A stretch of 64,000 bases of DNA from Niastella sp. (GCA_017744515.1 JAGIBF010000001.1:62001-126000); one strand, 5' to 3'; counted from the first letter of the stretch, positions 17,993-26,371 are shown. Translations and numbers: made by a program. Notes: generated by a model from the letters alone, not told the origin.

Positions 17993-19081
17993 ATGGAAAC
18001 AGCAACCCAAGAACCTCTTTTATTATTCCCGTGCCCGGGATGTAATTCTCAGTTGTATTTCAGTGCCAAATTGCAGCAACTGGAATGTGAACACTGCGGC
18101 ACCAAGGTAGCCATCGATAAGGCCACTGACCTTATCAAAGAAAACAACCTGCGCCAGCAAATGGCGGGCACTACCGATCCTGCCGTTACGGTAGAGCAAT
18201 TGGTGTACAAATGTGAGCGTTGTGGTTCTCAGTCTGTCTTCACTACCGAAACACCTACATTCACCTGTAGCTTCTGCAACTTCGAAGCTGTCAATCCCGT
18301 AGCGTACAAAACCCGCATCATCCAGCCATCCGGCATGGTGCCTTTCAAGGTCGATAAGCAGCAATCCATCGATGTTTTCAAAACCTGGGTAGGCAAAGGC
18401 TGGTGGGCGCCCGGCGACCTGAAACAGTTTGCCCGTCACGATGCCTTGCACGGCATCTATCTGCCTTTCTGGACTTACGACGCGCAAACCAACAGTGAAT
18501 GGAGTGGTTATGGCGGCCGTTATTATTACGAAACGGAATACTATACCGATAGTGAAGGCAGGCGACAGTCGAGGCAGGTGCAGCGTACGGAATGGATATA
18601 CCGTAGCGGCACGTACGATCATTTCTTTGATGATATACTGATCGGTGGCGCTACGGAATTATCCCAAAATGAATATGAAAGCATTTTTCCTTACCAGCTG
18701 CAGGAGCTGGTGAACTTCGACGCGAAATATCTGTCGGGCTGGAAAGCTGATGTATATGATATCGCCGTGAATGATGGGTATGAAAAGGCAGAGGCCATCA
18801 TGAAAGATGCCATCTATGATGCCTGCGCCGACCGCTGCCGCATCGACACTTACCGCAACCTGAATGTGGATACTGTTTATTCCAGCCAAACCTACAAGCA
18901 TATTCTTTTACCGCTCTGGATATGCACGTATGCTTATAAGAGCAAGACTTATCATTTCCTGATCAACGGGCAAACCGGCAAGATCCATGGCAAGAAACCT
19001 GTATCAACCTCAAAAGTGGTGTTGGTGATACTGCTCGCGCTGCTGGTCATTGCTGCAATTGTTATGTTTTCGCAGCAGTAG
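17993..19081 (+). CDS. Membrane-anchored double zinc-ribbon protein (YdjG-like)
   Basis: This protein of about 362 residues carries two four-cysteine zinc ribbons: CPGC (C14, C17) with CEHC (C32, C35), and CERC (C74, C77) with CSFC (C92, C95). A domain rich in aromatic residues follows (PFWTYDAQTNSEWSGYGG, then YYYETEYYT), and the C-terminus is a single membrane helix (VVLVILLALLVIAAIVMF). In Bacillus, the comparable protein YdjG works with SPFH protein YdjI and PspA at stressed membranes; the same gene pairing is seen here. The ATG giving METATQEP is preferred, because the longer reading frame begins in repeat DNA. Confidence 0.85.
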   Translation: METATQEPLLLFPCPGCNSQLYFSAKLQQLECEHCGTKVAIDKATDLIKENNLRQQMAGTTDPAVTVEQLVYKCERCGSQSVFTTETPTFTCSFCNFEAVNPVAYKTRIIQPSGMVPFKVDKQQSIDVFKTWVGKGWWAPGDLKQFARHDALHGIYLPFWTYDAQTNSEWSGYGGRYYYETEYYTDSEGRRQSRQVQRTEWIYRSGTYDHFFDDILIGGATELSQNEYESIFPYQLQELVNFDAKYLSGWKADVYDIAVNDGYEKAEAIMKDAIYDACADRCRIDTYRNLNVDTVYSSQTYKHILLPLWICTYAYKSKTYHFLINGQTGKIHGKKPVSTSKVVLVILLALLVIAAIVMFSQQ

Positions 19082-19090
19082 AAGTGTTGC

Positions 19091-19471
19091 TTAATAAAAG
19101 AATTGCTCCAAGACGATCTTACCATCTTTTACTTCGTATAGCATGATCTGGTGGATCTGTATTCTGCCATGTGGATGTACGGTGATATCTTTTTCTCTTG
19201 TCAATGCAAAATGATTTCCGGTAACAATGGGCTCGCTGGTATATAGGCTGTGAACCGCCTGTATACGGCTTCCAAAGTCTTTCCCTTTTTTACCAACGTC
19301 GGCCTTGCCTTCTGCATTTCCGAAATAGGGCGAATTGGCAGGTTCAATGCTTCTAACATCATCTGCAAAGAACTCGTCCTGTATTTCAAACCATTTTTCC
19401 TGTTGGGCAAGTTCATGGAAACGGGCTGCCACCTCTTGTGTCGTCAATGTCTTTGTGTTTTGTGTTGTCAT
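19091..19471 (-). CDS. SnoaL/NTF2-like small protein
   Basis: This 126-residue protein has an NTF2-like cone fold pattern: an N-terminal helix (TTQEVAARFHELAQQEKWFEIQDEFFADD), SIEPANSPYFGNAEGK, and a C-terminal sheet ending IHQIMLYEVKDGKIVLEQFFY. Members bind small hydrophobic ligands or act as isomerases or hydrolases; no catalytic assignment is possible. It lies 35 bases after an SRPBCC gene on the same strand, so they are likely an operon. A decayed paralogue is at 20541-20791, part of a segmental duplication. Confidence 0.82.
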   Translation of the reverse strand: MTTQNTKTLTTQEVAARFHELAQQEKWFEIQDEFFADDVRSIEPANSPYFGNAEGKADVGKKGKDFGSRIQAVHSLYTSEPIVTGNHFALTREKDITVHPHGRIQIHQIMLYEVKDGKIVLEQFFY

Positions 19472-19506
19472 AACTATTTATTTTTTTATGATTTATATAG
19501 GTGATA

Positions 19507-19917
19507 TTAAGCAGGTTCTCCTGTTCCGGTTTCGCAAAGGGATTTCAGGCTTTTCAGGAAGATAGCCCAGTCATAGCTACAGGCAGCAAATGTATCTGTA
19601 ACAGCCCGCCATCCTGCATGGGCAAATCGCAGAATTGTCTTTCCGTCTTTTTCTTCCAGCTCAAATGAAATGGTGGTACCCACCCATTCTTCAATGGATT
19701 TGATACATTCCCAGGCTGTTTTTTTGTTGGGGGACAGCTCCGTCACTTTCATTTCATTATAGTACTGCCCGAAGATGAATATGTTCACAAAACCTACTTC
19801 CGGTTTGGCCGTCGTGTTTTTGCACCACCAGCTTTCCAATCCTTTTTGGGTGGTAACTGCTTCGTAAACTTTTTCGGGTGCAGCTTTGATGACCAACTTG
19901 TGTTTAATGTCTGCCAT
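19507..19917 (-). CDS. SRPBCC/AHSA1-domain protein
   Basis: This 136-residue protein is a single START-like helix-grip domain (AHSA1 type), opening with IKHKLVIKAAPEKVYEAVT and GLESWWCKNTTAKPEVG. A conserved AWECIKSIEEWVGTTISFELEEKDGKTILRFAHAGW region follows. Such proteins form a hydrophobic pocket for small ligands and are often paired with other stress or ligand-binding proteins. It is the first gene of a two-gene minus-strand unit with SnoaL. It is missing from the duplicated copy of this region, where the same upstream sequence abuts the SnoaL remnant. Confidence 0.85.
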   Translation of the reverse strand: MADIKHKLVIKAAPEKVYEAVTTQKGLESWWCKNTTAKPEVGFVNIFIFGQYYNEMKVTELSPNKKTAWECIKSIEEWVGTTISFELEEKDGKTILRFAHAGWRAVTDTFAACSYDWAIFLKSLKSLCETGTGEPA

Positions 19918-20066
19918 AGCTAAATTTTTAATTTTATTTTCTTATATTGTTATTGACAGTACAAAAGTATTGGCCAAATACGTCTTTGGAAGGGTGGTAA
20001 ATAGACTTTAAAGCAGGGAGATTTGGACAGTGGATCATTTTAACATTTCAACGCATTATTGCCTGT

Positions 20067-20540
20067 ATGCTTAAGTGGAGTTTTATATTACTGATACCAG
20101 TATTCTGGATGGCAGATAACCTTCAGCAAGATGGTATTGACGTTAAGGCTGAAGAGACTGAGACTGCTCCCTGCAAATCTTATTATGACAAAGCACTTAA
20201 AAAGCAGGTATATACACAAGTAGATATAGAGCCGGAATATATTGGTGGCGCCCCCGCCTATCAACGATTTCTAAACAAGCATATGCGGTATCCGCAGGAA
20301 GGGATTGATGAGCATAACCCACAAGATAGGATAGAAATGAAATTTATTGTAGATACTGATGGAAGCATCATTCAGCCACGCATAAATGACAAAACTGACA
20401 CCACCGATTTTACACCTTTCGAAAAAGAAATGTTCAGGGTACTTAAACTGACAGGTAAATGGCAACCCGGCATCTGCCAGGGCAAGAAAGTGGCTGCAGA
20501 AGCAAAAAAATCTATGGTCGTATGCCTTAGTACTGAATAA
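20067..20540 (+). CDS. TonB C-terminal-like protein, copy 1
   Basis: This 157-residue protein has an N-terminal hydrophobic segment (MLKWSFILLIPVFWMA). Residues about 55-150 resemble the TonB C-terminal domain: YIGGAPAYQRFLNKHMRYPQ, a strand with IEMKFIVDTDGSI, and KLTGKWQPGICQGKKV, the usual 'W-P-xx-xGK-V' ending. It lacks the proline-rich spacer and ExbB-binding helix of true TonB, so it probably is a periplasmic or membrane-anchored TonB-C-like protein of unknown partner. It is divergent from the SRPBCC/SnoaL unit and is closely related to the copy at 20935. Confidence 0.75.
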   Translation: MLKWSFILLIPVFWMADNLQQDGIDVKAEETETAPCKSYYDKALKKQVYTQVDIEPEYIGGAPAYQRFLNKHMRYPQEGIDEHNPQDRIEMKFIVDTDGSIIQPRINDKTDTTDFTPFEKEMFRVLKLTGKWQPGICQGKKVAAEAKKSMVVCLSTE

Positions 20541-20791
20541 CGTCTTTGAGGTTGCAAATGTATATAAGCTGTGAACAGCCTCTATGCGGATTACAAACTC
20601 CTGGTCTTTTTACCAACATCAGTTTTACCTGCTGCATTGCCAAAATAGGGTGAACCGGAAGGCTCGATGCTTTTAACGTTGTCTGCAAAGAATTCTTCCT
20701 GTATTTCAAACCATTCTTCCTGCTGTGCAAGTTCATGGAAGCGGATTGCCACTTCCTGCGTGGTCACTGTTTTTGGGCTTTGTGTTGCCAT
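20541..20791 (-). pseudogene. SnoaL-like pseudogene (frameshifted, 3' truncated)
   Basis: Residues 1-60 closely match the intact SnoaL protein at 19091 (TQEVAIRFHELAQQEEWFEIQEEFFADN). After the GKK codons one base is missing relative to the intact copy, which shifts the frame and gives TRSL and a stop. In the shifted frame the homology continues (IRIEAVHSLYT) and then ends at the 3' end of the upstream TonB-C-like gene. The remaining ~45 codons are gone. It is part of the duplicated block 20541-21408. Confidence 0.85.
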
Positions 20792-20934
20792 TGTTTTCGT
20801 TTTTATTTTCTTATATTGTTATTGACAGAACAAAAGTATGGGCCCAATACTTCTTTGGAAGGGGTAAATGAACTTTGCAGGAGGGATGACTTGAACAGCG
20901 TATCTTTTTAACAATTCAATGTATTATTTCCTGT

Positions 20935-21408
20935 ATGCTTAAGTGGAGTTTTATATTACTGATCCCGGTATTTTGGATGGCAAATAACCTTCAGAAAAAT
21001 GGTATTGACGTTACGGCTGAAGAGCCTGCTACTTGTAAATCTTATTATAACAAAGCGCTTAAAAAGCAGGTGTATACACAGTATGAGTTAGAGCCACAGT
21101 TCCCCGGTGGTTCGGTAGCCTATGCACGATACATAAACAAAAACATGAAGTGTCCGCAGGAAATGATCGATAATCCCGATGATTTACCTTCATCTGTACA
21201 CATGACATTTATAGTAGATGAAAGCGGAAATATTATCGACCCGCAAATGGCCCGAAAAGAGAAGTCAAGCTATACAGCGTTTGACAAGGAATTTATTAAA
21301 ATGTTGAAGGCAATGCCCAAATGGTCGCCCGCCATCTGTCAGGGCAAGAAAGTGACTGCCGAAGTTAAAAGATCAACTCCCTGTATAAAGTGGGAAACAG
21401 AAGAATAA
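20935..21408 (+). CDS. TonB C-terminal-like protein, copy 2
   Basis: This 157-residue paralogue of the protein at 20067 has a nearly identical N-terminus (MLKWSFILLIPVFWMANNLQ) and KALKKQVYTQ. Its TonB-C-like core is more typical than copy 1: FPGGSVAYARYINKNMKCPQ, VHMTFIVDESGNI and AMPKWSPAICQGKKV. The frame is open and the ~130 bases upstream are also duplicated, including the shared tract TTTTATTTTCTTATATTGTT, so the promoter was copied too. Function is unknown; divergence after duplication is likely. Confidence 0.75.
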   Translation: MLKWSFILLIPVFWMANNLQKNGIDVTAEEPATCKSYYNKALKKQVYTQYELEPQFPGGSVAYARYINKNMKCPQEMIDNPDDLPSSVHMTFIVDESGNIIDPQMARKEKSSYTAFDKEFIKMLKAMPKWSPAICQGKKVTAEVKRSTPCIKWETEE

Positions 21409-21456
21409 GCCCTATATGCAAATAATTGACAATGAACGAAAGACACCTTTTAAGTC

Positions 21457-22026
21457 TCATATTCCATTTTTAAACCCAATTCGCTCCCGATCTTCCCACC
21501 GCCGCTCTGCCGCCTTTTCATCCAACATATTTTCAAGCGCATCGTAGATTGCTGATAATTGGACATCATGTTCTCCTAAACGCTGTTTTATTTCGTTCAA
21601 TTGTGTCTTTAAGTCATTCTGAATCAATGTAATACGTCTTATTTCCACAAAAGCTCTCATAATGGCAATATTCATATTTATTGCTTTATTGGAGCTCAAA
21701 ATACCGCTTAACATAGCGATTCACTGCTCAGTAAAGGCATAGGGTAAATACCTGTTTCCGCCCCTACCAATCTTTGAGGTTTCAAATTGAAACCTCAAAG
21801 AATTTGGCTCATTGTCTAAGGTTTCAAATTGAAACCTTAGAGATTCAACCTCTTCTTTAGTAAGTTGGAACATAAAATCTTGCGGAAACCGCTGAATATT
21901 CCGTTTAACAGCAAGGTTTAGGACTTTAGTCTCTGTTTCATATAAAGCTGCCAAATCCCTGTCAAGCATTATTCTTTCTCCCCTTATTTCATAAATCCTA
22001 TTTTGAATACTCCTGATTATTTGCAT
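21457..22026 (-). pseudogene. ORF6N-domain protein gene with an in-frame stop
   Basis: The first 101 codons read as an ORF6N (KilA-N-like) DNA-binding domain: [53 protein letters not shown] (21721-21723) then replaces the glycine codon normally found in TEQG-AMLSG, and the same frame continues as IAMLSGILSSNKAINMNIAIMRAF with a coiled-coil tail. A single base change explains the break, so the loss looks recent. Intact homologues have the two parts fused. ORF6N proteins are common in phage and mobile DNA. The loop before the stop is encoded by two near-perfect palindromes. Confidence 0.88.
21771..21841. repeat. Two palindromes inside the ORF6N gene
   Basis: Palindrome 1 has 15-bp arms (21771-21785 and 21787-21801) around one base. 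Palindrome 2 has 13-bp arms (21815-21827 and 21829-21841) around one base. Both share the core GGTTTCAAATTGAAACC and encode the repeated peptide SLRFQFET. Confidence 0.9.
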
Positions 22027-22131
22027 GTAAAATTTTCAACTACTTACGTGCAAGGCAAATAGTTAGATTTTATAACACGAGATATTACTGTTGTGCAAGA
22101 TAAAGGAGCAAAATAATGGCAGCACTGCCAA

Positions 22132-23094
22132 TTATTCTCGCACGGCTTCTTCAATAGCTTTCAATAATGATTTAGGTTGGTCTGATGGGACATCCTGGGT
22201 GAGTTCCCAGATCATGACACCTTTAAAACCTTTTCGTTTGGCATAGCTGGTTTTCTCTTTGATCAGGTCGGGGCCGTTGAAGACAACAAGGTTGTGTTCA
22301 TTGACGGCTGGTGTGAGGAAGGGAAACCAATTTGCAATGTCTTTATACGGTACCTGGTTGGCGAGGCCGCCGGCATCGCTCCTGAACTTATAACCATAGA
22401 AGGGAAGTCCGATCACCATCTGGGAGGATTTGGTGTAGCCCTTGCGCTTCCAGAAATCAACGGCATCCAATACATGCTGAAAGCTGGAGTGGTTGCCGTA
22501 AGGGCTGGCAGCCCAGGCGCCTGCCTGGTCATACGCCATGAGTTGTATCCAGTCGGCATACTTCAATGCACGGGCAGTATAGAACTCTCCACCCCACCCG
22601 TGGGCTACAGTGGCCACCAACAGTAATTGTTGCACATGTAACTTTTCGGAAAATACTTTCATCAATGCTTCGTAATTGGCAGCATTGGCATTGTCTCTGA
22701 TTTGCTCCCAATCCATGTCCACGCCCTGCAGGTCATTGTCTTTACAGAATTGAACGCAGGCAGTAGCAAACTTTTCGCGGGCTGCTTCTGTGGCAGCCAT
22801 TACCGGCATGGTTTGATCGCTGCCGCCACCAAGACTAATAAATCTTTTCTTGCCAGCGGAGCGGATCTTGAAAGTGTTGAAAGCTGTTTGCTCTTCGGGT
22901 GTGAAGGCAAGGAAGCTCCCGTCGGGGTTTGCTTTTATGAATGCAAAGAATACATGGGTGAGCTTGCTGTAGTCGATGGCCGAACCGTCCTTCCATGATG
23001 GTACATAACCACCCACCATGAACTCCTGCTTCTGTGCCGTGCTTTTGGTGCAGGCAAACAGAAGCAGGAAAGAAAGTATATAGGCATTCTTCAT
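22132..23094 (-). CDS. GH18 glycosidase lipoprotein (chitinase/endo-GlcNAcase type)
   Basis: This 320-residue protein starts with a lipoprotein signal (LLLFAC, lipidated C15). The GH18 barrel has SKLTHVFFAFI near residue 43, KRFISLGGG near 83 and the catalytic motif GVDMDWE (D126, D128, catalytic E130). The first aspartate of the full DGxDxDxE motif is replaced by Q123, which is tolerated in the family. AYDQAGAWAA and VMIWELTQD complete the barrel. It hydrolyses beta-1,4-GlcNAc linkages in chitin-like glycans or N-glycan cores. It is the last gene of a minus-strand PUL with sigma/FecR control. Confidence 0.9.
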   Translation of the reverse strand: MKNAYILSFLLLFACTKSTAQKQEFMVGGYVPSWKDGSAIDYSKLTHVFFAFIKANPDGSFLAFTPEEQTAFNTFKIRSAGKKRFISLGGGSDQTMPVMAATEAAREKFATACVQFCKDNDLQGVDMDWEQIRDNANAANYEALMKVFSEKLHVQQLLLVATVAHGWGGEFYTARALKYADWIQLMAYDQAGAWAASPYGNHSSFQHVLDAVDFWKRKGYTKSSQMVIGLPFYGYKFRSDAGGLANQVPYKDIANWFPFLTPAVNEHNLVVFNGPDLIKEKTSYAKRKGFKGVMIWELTQDVPSDQPKSLLKAIEEAVRE

Positions 23095-23217
23095 GCAGAT
23101 TTCTTTTGAGATATTTACCTATTTGTCGCAAGCAGATTTCTCACTGCGCCGCAGCTCTCTATGTTTTCGAAATCCCAGATGGCTACGTTCGAAATGACAA
23201 CGTAAGAGTGTCCCCGT

Positions 23218-24603
23218 TTAGTTCAATGCTCTGAAGGCAGTACGGAACAAAGATTTGGTACTGTCGGCAGCATCGGCGTCCATGTACCAGCCATACATTC
23301 CTTTGTAGTTAGTGGTTTTAATATAGTCGGCTTTCGATTTGATCAAAGGAACGCCGTTGTAATAGATTCCTTTGGAGGAGTTGACAAACTCTTTACTATT
23401 GGCGGCGGCATCCAACGTCAATATATTTTTGTAGGTGGTGTAATCGTAAGCTCCCCAGCTGGCACAGTTGCCATTTGCATCCAGCTCATTGTAGCGCAAG
23501 CCAAATGCAGGGAAACCTACCACGATCTTTTCTGCAGGCACATGGAACTGACGCCACAGGTCGGCTGCTGTTTTCATAAAGTCGAGGGAAGATGCCTGAC
23601 CCACCGGCGCACCTGGTCCTACATGCACACCGTCTTCAAAGGCTCGCACGTTCACCCAGTCTACAGGTGTAAGATCGGGATACTCCCAATGCTGCCAGCC
23701 TGTACCTGCTGAAATGGTAATGATGCTATTGGCAGGTAACGCTGTTCTCAACTCTTTAATGAAAAGACCCAGCGCGGCAAGGTTGGCGCTGTAGTTGGGC
23801 GATCCATTGAAGTCGGTCATCATTACTTCCACGCCATCCATCTTCGTAGTAGCCAGGTAGTTCTTCACCTGTGTTACCAATCCGGCACGGAGTGACGCGC
23901 TACGCAAAGCAGGCCCCATGTCGTCGCTTTCATAGAATGCCCAGCCATCCACCGGTGTAAGCCTTCCAAAAAGGGCCAGCAATACCGGTATGCCGCGTAT
24001 ATGTCCTCTTGCTACCAATTCATCCGCCAGTTGGTTGGCGTTGCCTCTCGTGATATCCAAAGCTCCATCGGAACTCACTCTTCCGATCTGTGCTGCGAGG
24101 TGGGTGATAAAGGGCCACTTCACATCTGTTCCGAGCCCATCATAGCTTAAATATCCCATCACCACTTTATTGAAATTCTTCCGTGTATAGGTTGCAGGCT
24201 TTACCACTACCTGTGAACTACGGGTTGATATCAATCCGTTGAGTTCTACTTCCAGCTTGATGTTGTACTCGCCTCCTGCTGTAGGCACAAAGGCAAAGCT
24301 GGTGTCATTCGACTTTACCTGATCATTCACTTTCCAGCTGATCTTTACCTTACCGGCCGGTGAATAGGTAATGCCGCCATATTTGGCTGTATCGTTCTGA
24401 TTGATGATGACGGCTTGCGGGAAATTGCCCTGCGCATAAAAGATCCTCGGGTAATCGCCTTCACCGAATTCGGGATCTTCAGCAATATCCTTTTTACAGG
24501 CATGCAGCAGTGTGATAGCAGCTATCACAACTGTCATGCGGGTGAGGAGGGAAAATATTTTATGATTGATAAGTTGCATACTGTGTTGATTGATGTTGTT
24601 CAT
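23218..24603 (-). CDS. GH18-like surface lipoprotein with degenerate active site
   Basis: This 461-residue protein starts with a lipoprotein signal (LLHACKKD, lipidated C36). Residues about 50-135 are a beta-sandwich (PKD/Ig-like) domain and about 145-460 a GH18-like barrel (NKVVMGYLSYDG, DWVNVRAFEDG, VVGFPAFGLRY, YKGMYGWYMDAD). The catalytic DxxDxDxE has become DGVEVMMT: E259, M261 and T263 replace the two later aspartates and the catalytic glutamate. It is therefore more likely a surface glycan-binding protein than an enzyme. It lies between the SusD-like gene and the active GH18 gene. The start could also be the ATG at 24579 (MQLINHK). Confidence 0.85.
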   Translation of the reverse strand: MNNINQHSMQLINHKIFSLLTRMTVVIAAITLLHACKKDIAEDPEFGEGDYPRIFYAQGNFPQAVIINQNDTAKYGGITYSPAGKVKISWKVNDQVKSNDTSFAFVPTAGGEYNIKLEVELNGLISTRSSQVVVKPATYTRKNFNKVVMGYLSYDGLGTDVKWPFITHLAAQIGRVSSDGALDITRGNANQLADELVARGHIRGIPVLLALFGRLTPVDGWAFYESDDMGPALRSASLRAGLVTQVKNYLATTKMDGVEVMMTDFNGSPNYSANLAALGLFIKELRTALPANSIITISAGTGWQHWEYPDLTPVDWVNVRAFEDGVHVGPGAPVGQASSLDFMKTAADLWRQFHVPAEKIVVGFPAFGLRYNELDANGNCASWGAYDYTTYKNILTLDAAANSKEFVNSSKGIYYNGVPLIKSKADYIKTTNYKGMYGWYMDADAADSTKSLFRTAFRALN

Positions 24604-24627
24604 AAATGTGAACCGGTGCTACTCTTT

Positions 24628-24664
24628 CAGGGTGAGCCGTCCCGACTAAAGTACGGGACGCCCC
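24628..24664 (+). repeat. B-family repeat with hairpin
   Basis: CAGGGTGAGCCGTCCCGACT starts this copy. GTCCCG and CGGGAC pair around a 9-base loop. It lies between the SusD-like gene and the GH18-like gene and is in the same orientation as the other B copies. Confidence 0.65.
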
Positions 24665-24675
24665 AAGCTCTTGCG

Positions 24676-26256
24676 TTATGGCATATCCCACCACACTCTG
24701 CTGTTCCAGTCATCTTTACCGCCCATGCGGGTGATGGCTTCGCCGGCATGTTTGGCATTGAGTGATTTTTCAGAAATGGGGTATTCCATACGCCTCGGCA
24801 TCTGGGTGGCATCTGAATAACCAGATTTGAATCCTGATGGCAGTACGGGGAATCCGCTTCTGCGTATGTTGGCATAGGCTTCGGGGCCATTCATGAACAG
24901 GGCGATCCACAGCTGTGTGTTGATCTGTTGCAACTCTCTGCCAGGCTGCAAAGCATTATCGGCTATGAATTTGGTGATGTCTGCATCGCTGACAGCAGGG
25001 GCATTCGGGTAAATGGCCAACTGGCGGCAGGCTGCTGTCAGACCATTTTTATAATGCTCTTCGGCTGTAGCTCCCAATTGCATGTTGAACCTTATGGAGG
25101 CATCCGCCAGCAGGAATTCGGTTTCTGCATATCCGAGGTGAAGAAAAGGTGCGTTGGGGGCAATCAGGTAATTGGATACCTGAATGAACTGTTCGTTGTT
25201 GGAAACGGGCACACCTTGTGCATCGGGTGTATTCACGTAAATGGTATTCTGCCAGTTGTCCCAGATAAAGTCGGCTGGACGCACGCCAAATGAACCTACC
25301 TGTGCTTTTACCTGCTCCGTGATATCCACCCGCTCGAAGGGCTTGAATGGTTTATCGAGGTAGTTGCGCGCCATCACGTAGAGCCGCGGATCATTGGTGT
25401 TTTGCAACTGGGTGATGAAGGTGCTCGTCATCCTGTAACCAATCAGATCACCCTGATTGAGGGCTGCAGATAAGCCGTTACCACGGAGGTCGCTGTAATC
25501 GTTCTGCACATTATCATGGCGCATCAGGCAATTGTCATCCTGTGATGCAATGACGCCCGCAGTGAATGCTTTCTGTATTTCTTCTTTCGCTTTGGTGGGG
25601 TTGCGCTTTGCAATCCGCAGCGCAAGACGCAAGCGCAGGGAGGCGGTAAACTTTTTCCACTTGGCGGTGCTGCCTTTGTAAAAGGCATCATTGCTTACAA
25701 GGTCCTGCCCTTCATTGAACTTTGTAGCGGCCGTATCCAGCTGCTTGAAGAAATCGTTGTAGATATCTTCCTGCTTGTCGTACGCAGGCGCCGGTTTGCT
25801 TTTGCTGTAAGCGGCCGAGGCGTCGGTATAGGGTATATCGCCATACAGATCGGTGAGACGGGCAAAGAGATACACCTTCATCACGCGGCACATGCCATTG
25901 AGGTTTTTAGCCGTGTTGTTGTTGCGGCTGCGCTCTTCTGCATCGAGTATGTTCTTGATCTCGTTCACATAGTTATCTTCCCACAGCAGCGAGGCATAGC
26001 GTTCCTGCTTTACATAGAACTGGCCGTATTGGTTGGCCCATGCTCCGCCGATATGACCTACCAGCGGCATCGTGAGTATCACGCCCAGCCGTTCCTGCAC
26101 GTTGAGGTCGCCGGAGAACTTTTGTTGTGCGTAGCCCAGCTGGATAGCCGGATCGAGGTTGGAGGATTTTGTAGGATCGGTATTGATGTCGCCAAATTTC
26201 TTACAGGCTGTTGCCAGCATCCCGGTAAGTAATATGAGGCATATATATTTTTTCAT
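24676..26256 (-). CDS. SusD-like nutrient-binding lipoprotein (SusD_2 type)
   Basis: This protein of about 526 residues has the lipobox MLATACKK (lipidated C18) followed by FGDINTDPTKSSN, which is typical of the SusD-like-2 subfamily that pairs with STN-containing SusC receptors. TPR-like helices are visible (AEERSRNNNTAKNLNGMCRVMKVYLFARLTDLYGDIPY), and the C-terminus contains QINTQLWIALFMNGPEAYANIRRSGFP. It caps the neighbouring SusC and binds the oligosaccharide. A longer reading frame reads into repeat DNA upstream; the ATG giving MKKYICL is the correct start. Confidence 0.93.
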   Translation of the reverse strand: MKKYICLILLTGMLATACKKFGDINTDPTKSSNLDPAIQLGYAQQKFSGDLNVQERLGVILTMPLVGHIGGAWANQYGQFYVKQERYASLLWEDNYVNEIKNILDAEERSRNNNTAKNLNGMCRVMKVYLFARLTDLYGDIPYTDASAAYSKSKPAPAYDKQEDIYNDFFKQLDTAATKFNEGQDLVSNDAFYKGSTAKWKKFTASLRLRLALRIAKRNPTKAKEEIQKAFTAGVIASQDDNCLMRHDNVQNDYSDLRGNGLSAALNQGDLIGYRMTSTFITQLQNTNDPRLYVMARNYLDKPFKPFERVDITEQVKAQVGSFGVRPADFIWDNWQNTIYVNTPDAQGVPVSNNEQFIQVSNYLIAPNAPFLHLGYAETEFLLADASIRFNMQLGATAEEHYKNGLTAACRQLAIYPNAPAVSDADITKFIADNALQPGRELQQINTQLWIALFMNGPEAYANIRRSGFPVLPSGFKSGYSDATQMPRRMEYPISEKSLNAKHAGEAITRMGGKDDWNSRVWWDMP

Positions 26257-26307
26257 AACAGTTTGTATTAATGTTAGATCGTTTAAGTTACCCTTCGACT
26301 TTGGACC

Positions 26308-26371
26308 AGGGTGAGCCGCCCCTGGAGGGCGACCCACCCTTCGACTGCCCTTCGACAGGCTCAGGGTGACA
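26308..26371 (+). repeat. B-family plus A-family repeats between susC and susD
   Basis: GGGTGAGCCGCCCCTGGAGG (B) at 26308-26343 is followed by TTCGACAGGCTCAGGGTGAC (A) at about 26348-26371. The pair splits the susC/susD operon, and in the reverse frame it produces a false N-terminal extension of SusD. Confidence 0.8.

Noticed and set aside
20541..20791. Intact second SnoaL gene
   Set aside because: A 1-bp deletion and missing 3' end compared with the 19091 copy show decay.
21721..21723. Selenocysteine codon or programmed read-through in the ORF6N gene
   Set aside because: The position is glycine in the family and no SECIS-like structure or selenoprotein context was seen; a nonsense mutation is simpler.
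26257..26337. N-terminal extension of the SusD-like protein
   Set aside because: It reads through B-family repeat DNA and would bury the lipoprotein signal.
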